This document shows, piece after piece, positions 42,961-64,000 of a stretch of DNA of 64,000 bases. Below the pieces are notes generated by a model that was given only the letters and a program-made list of their open reading frames with translations, searched no databases and was not told the origin of the DNA. A program made the position numbers and the translations under genes. Source of the stretch: Phymorhynchus buccinoides (lineage: Eukaryota > Mollusca > Gastropoda > Neogastropoda > Raphitomidae); contig CM065691.1 in NCBI GenBank assembly GCA_017654935.2, positions 28,320,437-28,384,436 of the forward strand, read 5' to 3'. Numbering within the stretch: position 1 is the stretch's first letter; each line of letters starts with the position of its first letter.

Positions 42961-44875
42961 ATGAAGAATAACCAAAGCCCTAAGAGCTTTTCAGAACAGA
43001 CGGAGTGTTCAAAAAACTTTTCCTGTTCAGTTACGGAAACTTAGTGATGATCCAGTTATCTGAATTGAGCTGTTTGTGTGAAGTGTGTACCTGGGCTTCT
43101 TGCCTTTCATCAACGCATGTCTGAGCATCTTGGATTTGCAACTGAGAACTGTGTAGAATCTACTGAGCTTTTAGTTCATTTGTCTATGGGAGGAGGCTTC
43201 AACTGTTATTGCCAAGAGTTCAATTCAGAGGAATGTTTGATTTGATGACAGGTTTTCCGGGTTTGTAATGTCATCTGAAAGGTGATATAATAAGATGCAT
43301 GGTGCATACTTAAAATATTGCATAGTTGCGTATGACTGTGTTGTTATTTCCAAGTTTTTTTTCTTCTTCTCAGATTTACGTTGTTTAAATGACATTTAAT
43401 AGACATTGGAATAGCAGAAGAACACAATGGATTAGACTTCAACCAATGATTTATAGCAATACCATTTCCGTTGAAATTCATTCAGTTGCATATTTATCTT
43501 TGCGATGTACTCCTCAATATTGTACTTATATTTAAGATAATGCCTAAAACATGTTAGTTTGGGGGTACTATTTTCGCACCTACTTTTGTAGATATAGAAT
43601 TTAGCACATAAGAGGACGTTTTTCGTCTGTTTTGTTCGTGTTATCCTTACCAAAGAGTATGAGTTCTTTTGTTAATCGTAACCTTATTGCAATATCACAC
43701 TCGTTTAGCTGTCTTGCAAGTCATTTCCAAGTTAATAGTATGAAGATGTAGGATCAACCTCTCAATAACTGTCTTCAAATTAGACATGTTTATAAAAAAA
43801 ATACAAAACAATGAATAGAAATACAAGAGAAACTACATAGCGAGCAAAAGGCTGGGAAACCTATAGTGCCAATGCTATGCTATGCTATGTTTGATACCAG
43901 ACAAGAATCACAATCTTTGTTTTTTAGATTTACTCATTTAGAATCTGTGTGTAATATTTCATTGGTTAGGATCGCTTGATGGTGTGGAAAAGTGGTTTGG
44001 ATTCACTCACTGATGAAGATTTGTTAGTTCTTGTGACGGTAAGCAGCGATGTGATCAGATCCAAAAAGATAAACATTAAAGTAGGATATGCACGTCACTG
44101 TGTGTGTGTGTGTGTTAGGCAATATGACAGTAGTATGTTCATTTCCTATTGCTGGATTACGTGTAAAAAGCATGTGATGCATGCATGCTTATGCGAGCGC
44201 GCATGCACATCTGCATGTGATAGAGAGCGAGGAAGTGTGTGTGTGCATGTATGTATGCATGCGTGTGTGTGTGTGCGTGTGCGTGTTTGTGTGCATGTTT
44301 GTGTGTGTGTGTGTGTGAGAGAAAAACTAGCCCCATTTACTGATTTAGTAGTGTTTGTAGACTTTCTTCATTCTCCAGCATTTGCTGTAGCCAGTGATTC
44401 TCCACCGCAGCCAGTTGTGTTCAAGTCAAAGTCATTTTATGTCGTGTATGTGTTTCAAAGGAAACGAACCAAGGGCAGCTATGATCATGGTTTTAATGTA
44501 TGAAAGACAGCGTGACAGGATGTGGGCAGCATTCAATGTTTTCTGAACTTCAAAGAGTGTGTATATTGTTTTGATTGTGTGTACAGATAAAAGTCATTGT
44601 GTCCCAATGTCGTGATAGACTTGTGAGTGGAATCAAAGTGACTTTATTTTACATGTATTTGAAAATGCATGCGTGTGTGTGTGTGTGTATGCGTGTGTGT
44701 GTGTATGCGTGTGTGTATGCGTGTGTGTGTGTATGCGTGTGTGTATGTATGCGTGTTGGGCAATATTGTGTATAGTATGTCAATTCCCAACAGCAAGATT
44801 TTTGGTAAAATGAAAATAAAAATCAACTAATTGTTTTCAGTTTGTTGAGGTGCATATTGAAATATTTTTCCAATA

Positions 44876-44911
<36 letters not shown>

Positions 44912-45155
44912 CGCATGCGTGCGTGTGTGTGTTGGGCAGTATGTCCACTTCCTCCAGCTAGATGTGATGACAAAAACCATGGTTCCCTGTGCTCACACAT
45001 GCACTTTGTTTCATACTTAAGAACCCAGCGGCAATGAATGAGTTGTGAAATGGTAAAAATGTCTCTCCCCTACCCCCTCTCTCATCAAAAATGGAAGTTC
45101 TTTCTCTCTTTTCCCATTTCTTTGCTGTCTCATACTACTTTGTATTTGTTTAACA

Positions 45156-45211
<56 letters not shown>

Positions 45212-45670
45212 TGGCTGTCTCTCTCTGTACACGCATTTGTGTTCATGTAACTGAACAAACACAAAAACAAAAACTTCGTTCATGTCCAACAAACAAATTT
45301 AAAAAAATCACGCATAAAATTATTATCTTTTCAGGTTTATTTTTCAAAATGCAAACCAAGTGTTCTTTTCTTTCACGCCAATTTGACAATAGTTTCCTGT
45401 CACTCTCACACACACACGTTTACATATTGCTTTGCACTCGTTAATAATAAAAAAACAAAAACCCCACCATTGTCATTAAAACACACCAATTTAAAGAGGT
45501 CGATGGAAAAAAAAAACCAATAATCCCAACAACAAGAAATGTGAAGTGTAAACCACATCGATTGTTTTCACAAAACAAGAATAAGTATACAGTCAAAGAC
45601 ACTGTACTCCCTTTACAGTGTCTTTCATATAGTGCATCTGGTGCACAAACGAAGAAACACGAGCGAAAAA
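42961..45670 (+). other. TAF1 downstream region; no gene seen
   Basis: AT-rich unique sequence with GT microsatellites at 44100-44120, 44255-44320, 44670-44760 and 44878-44910, and (TC)n at 45170-45205. Possible poly(A) signal AATAAA at 44815-44820. The TAF1 transcript end is not certain. No supported open frame. Confidence 0.5.
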
Positions 45671-45674
45671 AAGA

Positions 45675-46220
45675 TTAACCCTTTCACCGCCAGCCATATT
45701 TCAGCCAAACATTTCCATTAAGTTTACCTGGGTAGAGAACAAAATCCATCTGCAGTATTGGGGATTCTTCTGTGACAGATATAAAATAAGGTCTGTCCTT
45801 ACTTCCCAAAACTAACACAACAGGGTCTTTGGATAATAGACCCCAATTTGATGCCTTTTAACCCCAAAGACCCCAATTTGATGCCTTTTAACCCCAAAGA
45901 CCCCAATTTGATGCCTTTTAACCCTTTCACCGCCAGCCATTTTCAGCCTAAAAACACCATTAAACTTCATTGGGTGGAGAAAAAAGTATCTACAATATTG
46001 AGAATTCATCTGTATCATGTAGAACATTATTAGGCTCATCCTTACCTCTCAAAATTAAGAAAATAGGGTCTTCGGATAACAGGCCCTGATTTGATGCCTT
46101 TTAGTGACATGGGTGTTAAACCATTGTGGTGCATAAATGCGACATTGACGGTGAAAGGGTTAATGACAGGTGTTAAATCACTGTGGTGCTAAAATGTGAC
46201 TTTGGCAGTGAAAGGGTTAA
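45675..46220. mobile_element. TTAACCCTTTC MITE cluster with a 30-bp triplication
   Basis: Copies from 45675 and 45921, and a remnant ending at 46217-46220. At 45836-45925 the 30-bp unit gaccccaatttgatgcctt plus ttaaccccaaa is repeated three times. Confidence 0.8.
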
Positions 46221-46254
46221 AAACAAAGAAACAAACAAAACAATATAAATGAAC

Positions 46255-46535
46255 GATTAAAGTGTATAATATATAAACAATATGTATAATATATAAACAA
46301 TATGGATAATATATAAACAATAATAATATATAAATATGTATAATATATAAACAATATGGATAATATATAAACAATATGGATACTATACAAACAATATGGA
46401 TAATATATAAACAATATGTATAATATACAAACAATATGGATAATATATAAACAATATGTATAATATATAAACAATATGGATAATATATAAACAATATGTA
46501 TAATATATAAACAATATGGATAATATATAAACAAA
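46255..46535 (+). repeat. AT-rich tandem repeat, 22-24-bp unit
   Basis: About a dozen copies of tataatatataaacaatatg with a following ga or ta. Alternates between tggataa and tgtataa variants. Confidence 0.9.
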
Positions 46536-46857
46536 GATATCCATACTGATGAATCTATAAAAAAAAAAGTATAGCTAAAAATAATAAAACCACCACTGAT
46601 ACATGTAGCATGTTGGTTATTTACCAAAACATTGAATACAGTTATTAAAGGCATGTCCAGTACTTGCGAAACACATTGAACAATTCCATGGAATAAAGAA
46701 ATAATACACAACCCAACAAAAATATTTCAAAGATAAATTGAACGATATGATAATACAATGAAAAAAAAAAATAAAAAATGTTCTACTTGCTTCAAAAGAC
46801 CAATAATTCACAATGCATCAAAATGTGATAGGAAAAGAGGTAATACACGTACGTGAG

Positions 46858-46985
46858 CACGCACACGCACGCAAACACACACACACACACTACACACTAC
46901 ACAGACGGACACACACACACGCACGTACGCACACACACGCACGCACACACACACAAGCATGCCCCCCCCCCCCCCCCCACCCCCA
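46858..46985 (+). repeat. (CA)n microsatellite with poly-C
   Basis: Interrupted (ca)n followed by about 19 C at 46963-46978. Simple sequence only. Confidence 0.85.
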
Positions 46986-47879
46986 CACATGACCTGTTCT
47001 GTAGCATACCTTGAGCTGTATGGAGTTTAAAAAAAAACATACAAAAGCAAAAAGACACGAAAAAAAAACTATTTAGAAAAAGTAAACGATTTCGTGACAA
47101 AAAGTCATTTGACAACAATTAACACTTTGACAACTGGGTATCAAAAATTGTTTCACAAAAACAATATTGTGCATCACAGTTTATTTTAAATATTGTACAT
47201 GCCTATAATAAATTATTTTATACACTACACACAAGAAACACAAAGATTGTTTCATTTCTGCCCTATATAAATGTCCTTATTCTTACATCTCCCATTGACA
47301 TGCACGTGTATTAGGCCTATTATAAGTAGTAGTAGTGGTGGTGGTGGTAGTGGTAGTAGTCACAGCAGTTGCTGCTGACTGTTATGTGCATTTTTACCGG
47401 CCGAACGAAGTCTGACCGGTATTGTTTTGTCTGCTCATATTATTGGATTTTTGTTTCATGTTTTTACTCCATTTCAATAGACGATTTCCGGAAAAAACTA
47501 GGGGAGAGCACTTTGTGAAAATTAGAGTTGTTTACCTCCATTACTCGGTCAAATGCCACAGCAGCAATGCAACAATGGCGTCGAAGCTTGAAACCGCAGG
47601 ATGCGAGTCAGCGACTTGCAAACATTTTGTAGAAAATAAGGGGTGACCAGTTGCTACAAAGTGATAGAACTTGCAAACTGTGACGTAAAAATATAAATGA
47701 CATCAATTTCAGAATGACGCACTGCGTTCTACATGCTGTGGGTCTCCTCAAACACAAGAATCGAGGGCTGGGGATTTACCTGATGGCAGAGTAACTTCCC
47801 CTGTTTGACCGATTGAATTAGGCAAGATAACTCCTACACACCATGAAATTACTCCCCTTAACTATTTCCAAACAATTCC

Positions 47880-48750
47880 TATTCTGTGTAAAGCGCCCTG
47901 TAGCCTACATAGGATGGGCGCTATATAAATTTTCCTCATTATTATTATTATTATCTTGATTAGCCTATTCAAAAACATTGGCACTTTCCTGGTAATATTG
48001 CAGTACCTCCAGGATCGTCCCACTAATCCTGATAGTTAAAAATGTCCCACGTGTACCAGTCCCAGGTCGGAGGACGTTAAACAGACTTTCACCTCTCCTT
48101 GACTCCTGTCCTCCTCCCAGATTCAACGAACACCAGGTCCTGTTGTCATGAGTGCGTCTTAGACACTCAACACGGGGATTAGTATGTAAATTAGGCTAAC
48201 CAGCCAATCGTTTGGGGAGTTTAGTCTAATTTACATACTAATCCCCGTTTTGACTGTCTAACACGCACTTATGACCACAGGGCCAGGATTTCACTGTGTT
48301 GTTTCTCTAAAGCCTTGATTTCTTTTCAGTGAAGTACTGATATGAAAATAGCTTAGTAATCTTTATCATGTGCCATTTAATGGAATGCAAAAGTCGTAAA
48401 ACCACACCAATAGTGTTAAACAGTGTTTTAAGGAATAATAGATGGTATTTGGTCTAGATCTGGATCTGGATCTGGTTCCATACGTTGAAGGAGCCTATAA
48501 AGACTATGTAGGCCCCTACTCGACAGAATTACACAAACTTTTATATTGTGGTGGTACCATAGCCGATGAGGTTTAACCGAGGCGTGGTTACTGCTACACC
48601 TACCTGTATTGTTAAAAAATCGGGACTTTACTGGTGTTGCACTGCCTCCGGGCATTGCCTCCAGTATTGTTCTCACCATCTTTGTATCTACAAATGTCCC
48701 ATATGTGTCTGTTCCAGACCGAGAGGACGTAAAACACCATTTTTCATTCA
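47880..48750. mobile_element. Retroelement tail, palindromic MITE and dispersed repeat
   Basis: 47886-47955 is the gcgctatataaatt(ATT)n tail type. 47985-48100 and 48605-48745 are copies of the ggaggacgttaa repeat also at 7975-8130. 48130-48290 is the palindromic MITE family of 28160 (arms ggattagtatgtaaattag / ctaatttacatactaatcc). Confidence 0.65.
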
Positions 48751-48799
48751 TTCACTCGACAGAATTGGAGAGTGCACTGAGAGTTGGAATATAAAATAC

Positions 48800-51250
48800 T
48801 TTTAAAAAAATAAATGAAAAGGTCTTTGTTTTACTGTCCGTTTATGTACGTTTATCCTTTAGTTCACAGCACATCAGTTTTGCAAAGTAATATAACGCAA
48901 AACACAAGATCGCCCTTAACTTTTGTGTGACTAGCTTAGTTAGCGGTCTGCTGGAAAACTTAAAGCTCTGCACACAACATGAAATTACGGCATAAAAATC
49001 AAGTGTTTGAAGGATTTTATTTTGGTTCAAACTCAATTTTGGGCCTTCTTATATCTTAACATCCGGCGCTGAGTGATCCCCATGGCAGTCTAACACTCAA
49101 AGAATTTCACCCAAAACCAGCCAGTGGATATCATTGTAGTCATAGAGACACGAAAAGTGCCAGACATGTAAATCTCACTTTGCTGTTCAATAATACAGAT
49201 TTTCTAAACTTGTTAACATGGACAAGATTTGACACAAAACTGGGTCCAGGGATGACGTTGGAAGCAAACTTGGCTGGAAAGGTATAATGACAAGGGTGTG
49301 ATATAAACGTCTAGAGCTATAAATGTGATAGTTTATAATTATGGTGATGATGAGTCTTACATGATTTGTATATCCTTTCTGGTCCAAGACACTGACAAGA
49401 GAACTGTAATTATATATGGCACCATAAACGTTTTCCTTCAGCACCAGTAATGAGTGGTATTGATATGAATTGCTATGAATCAATAAAAATGCGGGTTCAG
49501 TCTTTCTACTGAAGATCAAAACGCACAGACCTACTCATAGTTTGAAGGGAACTAAAAACAAAGTAAACCGCCTGGTTAGTTCAAACATTACTAGAGGATG
49601 AAAATGTGTAACATTAACGTGCACGTGGTGACGATCAATAAATCGACGCAGGTGTGTAGAGCGTGTATTCATCTCAAGCGGTTGACCTTCAAACTTTTAC
49701 AATGGTCATAGTGATTTTAGCTCGGACAAAATACGCTCGAATATATTTCCCCACACAACTACAACGAGAAAAGAGTAGAATGGCGTGAAACAACAGGGAA
49801 GACGTATTTCACACATGGAAGTGTACGGTAATCATGAGCAAAACAAAAATATCTGAACATGTTAAACAGATTTACTGATCAGAAAACAAGGTATGATATA
49901 CTAATGCTCTGTTCTTTATTTACACAATATTTTTTGTTTGTTTGTCACAACCATCGTGTTACTATTTTTGTTTTATAGAAGAAAAGACAGTTTCATCCAC
50001 AAAATGCATAAATGCAAATCGCTGCTAGCACGCTCGCACGCGCAAACACACACACACACGCACGCACACATACACACACACACACAGACAGAGACAGACA
50101 CATGTGTGCGTAGATAAGTTCAGACAATTCTCAAAGGTCACATTCAAACTACAGTGCAAGATGTGCAATTTTGAGCCAAATATGTAAACAGTCATTGGTG
50201 TGGTCAAACAAAGTATGGCAACACCATTTTCTCATACATGTCTTAAAACATTGTCAGTTTTCTTACATTTCATCCACCCTTTAATTGTACCGCATCAAAC
50301 CTTTTACAAGCTTTGGTCAGTGTGTAAGCTCTGTTTTTGTCATTGTTGTTCCTGATGCAGTGATGGTTGTTGTTGTTGTCATAGCCAGGCTTAAACTTAA
50401 AGACTCCAGGGATCATCCCAATCCCAACAGCCGAAGCACTTGAACACTATGGTACAAATTCAGCACCAGCTAGGGATGAGAACATTGCGTGTGTGTGAGA
50501 CCATTTTTGATTACCCTGCCACATGCAGCCACACTCCGACTTCGGAGGATATATGCAGTGATAGAAGACTGCCCATAGAAAACTATATTGTAATCTAGAC
50601 TATATATATATAGCAGTATCTTCCTTACATGTGCTCATTCCATGAACCAATGCTACACCTTACAGTATGGTTGGATATTGTCTACCCATTATTCTGCTCT
50701 GCTGTTTATTCTCTTACTTTTCATTGATTTCATGAGCTTTTTTTTAAAAGTGAAAATAAAACATACACTACTATTTGATGACCAAACAATGTTTATGTGC
50801 TGCCTTTCTGCAATAAATTGACTTTGATTTGTGCAAATTTCTAAAAATTTATCTTTGATTTTTTGGGGGTAGAAAGTGTTATATATCTCCTAAGAGTTGT
50901 CACTCTTAGGAGCAGCTCCTTTTGCCAGTCATCATCAACTTTTACACTAATTTATTGCACTTCAAACATTGTAAGGGGCAAGAGTGTGTCTTTATAATTT
51001 TGACTCCAAGAAAAAAAAAATTAGAACGACAAAAACAAAATGGAAATTAAAAAAGAGAAGAAAATCGTGCATTATTAATTATTCCCCATTATTAGGGGAA
51101 GATGAGCAATGTTTAGTTTTATCAGATCAGATCAGATCAGATCGTATCGTATCACATCATATCAGCACCACCACTTACTTCTCTTCTTACTGAACCGTGA
51201 CCCCACCGAAAGATACTGAAAAATAACGAGAAACCAAGAATCATGAATCG
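48800..51250 (-). other. Receptor-gene 3' flank; no gene seen
   Basis: AT-rich with no supported frame. Minus-strand AATAAA candidates (plus-strand tttatt) at 50951-50956, 50705-50710, 49915-49920 and 49016-49021; the used site is unknown. 50400-50550 is a dispersed repeat also found at 23318-23450. A (CA)n tract lies at 50045-50100. Confidence 0.4.
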
Positions 51251-51254
51251 GATG

Positions 51255-51565
51255 AATAATATGAATCTTCTTCTTGTTCTTCTGCGTTCCCAGTGGCCAT
51301 GTTTAAATCTTTCGTCCAGTCCTGACGGCGAAGTCTGCTGTCTTTTGTAGCGCCTTTGTTGGTCCCCACAGCTTCTCCTGGAGCTAGCTCCACTCTTAAC
51401 CGGCCAGGTTGGACACCGAATGTCTTGGTAAGTAGGGCAATCAGTCCTGGAGGATATGTTCATGAGTCTGGATGCCAGTGCCACAGGGGCACTCACTGGT
51501 GTGTGACAGGTTTATCCTGTGGAGGTGTGACAGGACTTGGCAGTGGCCTGTTCTCAGTCTAAACA
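51255..51565 (-). pseudogene. C-terminal remnant of a non-LTR retrotransposon ORF2
   Basis: The minus strand encodes RTGHCQVLSHLHRINLSHTS, ECPCGTGIQTHEHILQDCPT and YQDIR, the RTGH...CxCG...H...CP signature after the RNase H domain of I/Jockey-type elements. It then runs into ggccactgggaacgcagaag and a GAA-rich tail. 5'-truncated. Confidence 0.75.
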
Positions 51566-51712
51566 ATGTCACCTATATGAATCAATTTTTGGCAAACGGA
51601 TTAGAGATGGAAAAAAAATGGACAAGGGAGAGAGAGAGATGAGAGGGTAGAAGGACGGGGAGGGGAGGGGGGCTGTGAGTAAGGAGATGAGTTCTGTTGT
51701 GAGGGGCTGCTG

Positions 51713-61105
<9,393 letters not shown>

Positions 61106-61247
61106 CTAGTGGCAGGCGAGCAAGGGAACAGATTAGAAACATACACCAGTATAAGCTTTGAAGGGAGCATTATTATCAGCAAAAAACATGGTGTGTTTGT
61201 ACCATTCAAACGCACACATGAATATATGAATGTGCGCTTATTCAAAT

Positions 61248-61279
<32 letters not shown>

Positions 61280-61419
61280 AGACAGAGAGACAGACAGACA
61301 CACACACACTGATGTACACAAACAAACTGTATTTGCTTATTCAATGATCCTTTTGAACATGAGAATATTTATGTTGACCTTCACACACACACACACACAC
61401 ACATACACACACACACACA

Positions 61420-61473
<54 letters not shown>

Positions 61474-61474
61474 G

Positions 61475-61529
<55 letters not shown>

Positions 61530-61639
61530 CCACACACACACCACACGGAGCACACACAAACGCACACACGGTGTGAATTACATGTAAACCCTGACAAACC
61601 CACTAAAACAGCAAACACTAACCAAATGCGCCTTTACTC

Positions 61640-64000
61640 ATAGTCCTGGTGTGCCATTAATGATAGTCCTGGTGTGCCATTAATGATAGTCCTGGTGTGC
61701 CATTAATGATAGTCCTGGTGTGCCATTAATGATAGTCCTGGTGTGCCTTTAATGATAGTCCTGGTGTGCCTTTAATGATAGTCCTGGTGTGCCATTAATG
61801 ATAGTCCTTTAATGATAGTGGTGTGCCTTTAATGACGGTCCTGGTTTGCCTTTAATGATAGTCCTGGTGTGCCATTAATAATAGTCCAGGTGTGCCTTTA
61901 ATGATAGTTCTGTTGTGCAATTAATGATAGTCCTGGTGTGCCATTAATGATAGTCCAGGTGTGCCATTAATGATGGTCCTGGTGTGCCTTTAATGACGGT
62001 CCTGGTTTGCCTTTAATGATAGTCCTGGTTTGCCTTTAATGATAGTCCTGGTGTGCCATTAATAATAGTCCAGGTGTGCCTTTAATGATAGTTCTGTTGT
62101 GCAATTAATGATAGTCCTGGTGTGCCATTAATGATAGTCCTGGTGTGCCATTAATGATGGTCCTGGTGTGCCTTTAATGATAGTCCTGGTGTGCCTTTAA
62201 TGATAGTCCTGGTGTGCCATTAATGATAGTCCTGGTGTGCCATTAATGATAGTCCTGGTGTGCCATTAATGATGGTCCTGGTGTGCCTTTAATGATAGTC
62301 CAGGTGTGCCATTAATGACGGTCCTGGTGTGCCTTTAATGATAGTCCTGGTGTGCCTTTAATGATAGTCCAGGTGTGCCATTAATGATAGTCCTGGTGTG
62401 CCTTTAATGATAGTCCTGGTGTGCCTTTAATGATAGTCCTGGTGTGCCATTAATGATAGTCCTGGTGTGCCTTTAATGATAGTCCTGGTGTGCCTTTAAT
62501 GATAGTCCTGGTGTGCCTTTAATGATAGTCCTGGTGTGCCTTTAATGATGCCTTTAATGATAGTCCTGGTGTGCCTTTAATGATACGGTCCTGGTGTGCC
62601 TTTAATGATAGTCCTGGTGTGCCATTAATGATAGTCCTGGTGTGCCTTTAATGATAGTCCTGGTGTGCCTTTAATGATAGTCCTGGTGTGCCATTAATGA
62701 TGGTCCTGGTGTGCCTTTAATGATAGTCCTGGTGTGCCTTTAATGATAGTCCTGGTGTGCCATTAATGATAGTCCTGGTGTGCCTTTAATGATAGTCCAG
62801 GTGTGCCTTTAATGATAGTCCTGGTGTGCCTTTAATGATAGTCCTGGTGTGCCATTAATGATAGTCCTGGTGTGCCATTAATGATAGTCCTGGTGTGCCA
62901 TTAATGATAGTCCTGGTGTGCCTTTAATGATAGTCCTGGTGTGCCTTTAATGATAGTCCTGGTGTGCCTTTAATGATAGTCCTGGTGTGCCATTAATGCC
63001 TTTAATCCTGGTGTGCCTTTAATGATAGTCCAGGTGTGCCTTTAATGATAGCCTGGTGTGCCATTAATGATAGTCCTGGTGTGCCATTAATGATAGTCCT
63101 GGTGTGCCATTAATGATGGGTCCTGGTGTGCCTTTAATGATAGTCCTGGTGTGCCTTTAATGATAGTCCTGGTGTGCCATTAATGATAGTCCTGGTGTGC
63201 CATTAATGATGTCCTGGTGTGCATTAATGATAGTCCTGGTGTGCCATTAATGATAGTCCTGGTGTGCCTTTAATGATAGTCCTGGGTGTGCCATTAATGA
63301 TAGTCCTGGTGTGCCTTTAATGATAGTCCTGGTGTGCCTTTAATGATAGTCCTGGTGTGCCTTTAATGATAGTCCTGGTGTGCCTTTAATGATTAATGAT
63401 AGTCCTGGTGTGCCTTTAATGATAGTCCTGGTGTGTCTTTAATCATAGTCCTGGTGTGCCATTAATGATAGTCCTGGTGTGCCTTTAATGATAGTCCTGG
63501 TGTGCCTTTAATGATAGTCCTGGTGTGCCTTTAATCATAGTCCTGGTGTGCCTTTAATGATAGTCCTGGTGTGCCTTTAATGATAGTCCTGGTGTGCCTT
63601 AGTAGTCCTGGTGTGCCATTAATGATAGTCCTGGTGTGCCATTAATGATAGTCCTGGTGTGCCATTAATGATAGTCCTGGTGTGCCATTAATGATGGTCC
63701 TGGTGTGCCTTTAATGATAGTCCTGGTGTGCCTTTAATGATAGTCCTGGTGTGCCATTAACGATAGTCCTGGTGTGCCTTTAATGATAGTCCAGGTGTGC
63801 CATTAATGACGGTCCTGGTGTGCCATTAATGATAGTCCTGGTGTGCCTTTAATGATAGTCCAGGTGTGCCTTTAATGATAGTCCAGGTGTGCCATTAATG
63901 ACAGGCCTGGTGTGCCATTAATGATAGTCCAGGTGTGCCATTAATGACGGTCCTGGTGTGCCTTTAATGATAGTCCTGGTGTGCCTTTAATGACATTTCT
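61640..64000 (-). repeat. Minisatellite of 23-bp units running off the window
   Basis: At least 100 units of tagtcctggtgtgccattaa plus tga. Two main variants, gccattaatga and gcctttaatga, are mixed along the array, with tccagg, ttctgttgtgcaatt and gacgg minor forms. Higher-order duplicated blocks are visible (for example 61840-61940 and 62010-62110). Confidence 0.97.

Noticed and set aside
43976..44503. 175-codon open frame downstream of TAF1
   Set aside because: The middle is a GT microsatellite translation and the ends show no recognisable domain or splice context.

Overview
This is eukaryotic, animal genomic DNA. It has spliced genes with GT-AG introns, abundant (GT)n/(GA)n microsatellites, SINE/LINE fragments ending in ATT or GAA tails, and many palindromic MITEs. 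Protein similarity and repeat style suggest a lophotrochozoan, most likely a mollusc (perhaps a gastropod); the species cannot be fixed from the window. All coding calls were made by reading splice sites and frames by eye and comparing with remembered family sequences; no search was run.

Layout. (1) 628-42376, + strand: the 3' part of TAF1 (TFIID subunit 1), 18 exons and about 757 residues. It covers the region just before the zinc knuckle, the knuckle, both bromodomains and the acidic C-terminal tail to the stop. All 17 internal junctions keep phase. The N-terminal part lies upstream of the window. (2) 15146-20742, + strand, inside the 11.5-kb TAF1 intron between the two bromodomains: a nested four-exon gene for a protein of about 1,298 residues with a coiled coil and an RNase H/transposase-like signature. 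(3) 42377-51712: intergenic, tail-to-tail, rich in MITEs and microsatellites. (4) 51713-61105, - strand: the last six exons of an AMPA/kainate-type ionotropic glutamate receptor (second half of the ligand-binding domain, M4 and the C-terminal tail). Its pore and N-terminus lie beyond the window.

The most striking property is not a gene but a pattern. At TAF1 exon after exon, a tandem array starts at, or contains, the exon/intron junction. Exon D has five 140-bp copies; exon F one decayed copy; exon H four copies spaced by GT microsatellites; exon M about 16 copies; exon O about 144 copies of a 32-bp unit carrying a perfect splice donor; exon P seven copies of the acceptor; and the stop-codon region about a dozen copies in the 3' UTR. 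Exons B and O also have acceptor-side duplications. The receptor gene shows related behaviour: decayed copies of its M4 exon and two kilobase-scale intronic minisatellites (20-bp and 23-bp units).

Other notable items are a U2-snRNA-headed SINE with a 13-bp target duplication, a SINE/LINE pair that appears to share a 3' tail, several TTAA-flanked (piggyBac-like) MITE families including one nested insertion whose removal restores the host palindrome, a near-perfect 118-bp-arm hairpin, and an acidic-residue change (Glu to Asp) at a ligand-contact position of the glutamate receptor.
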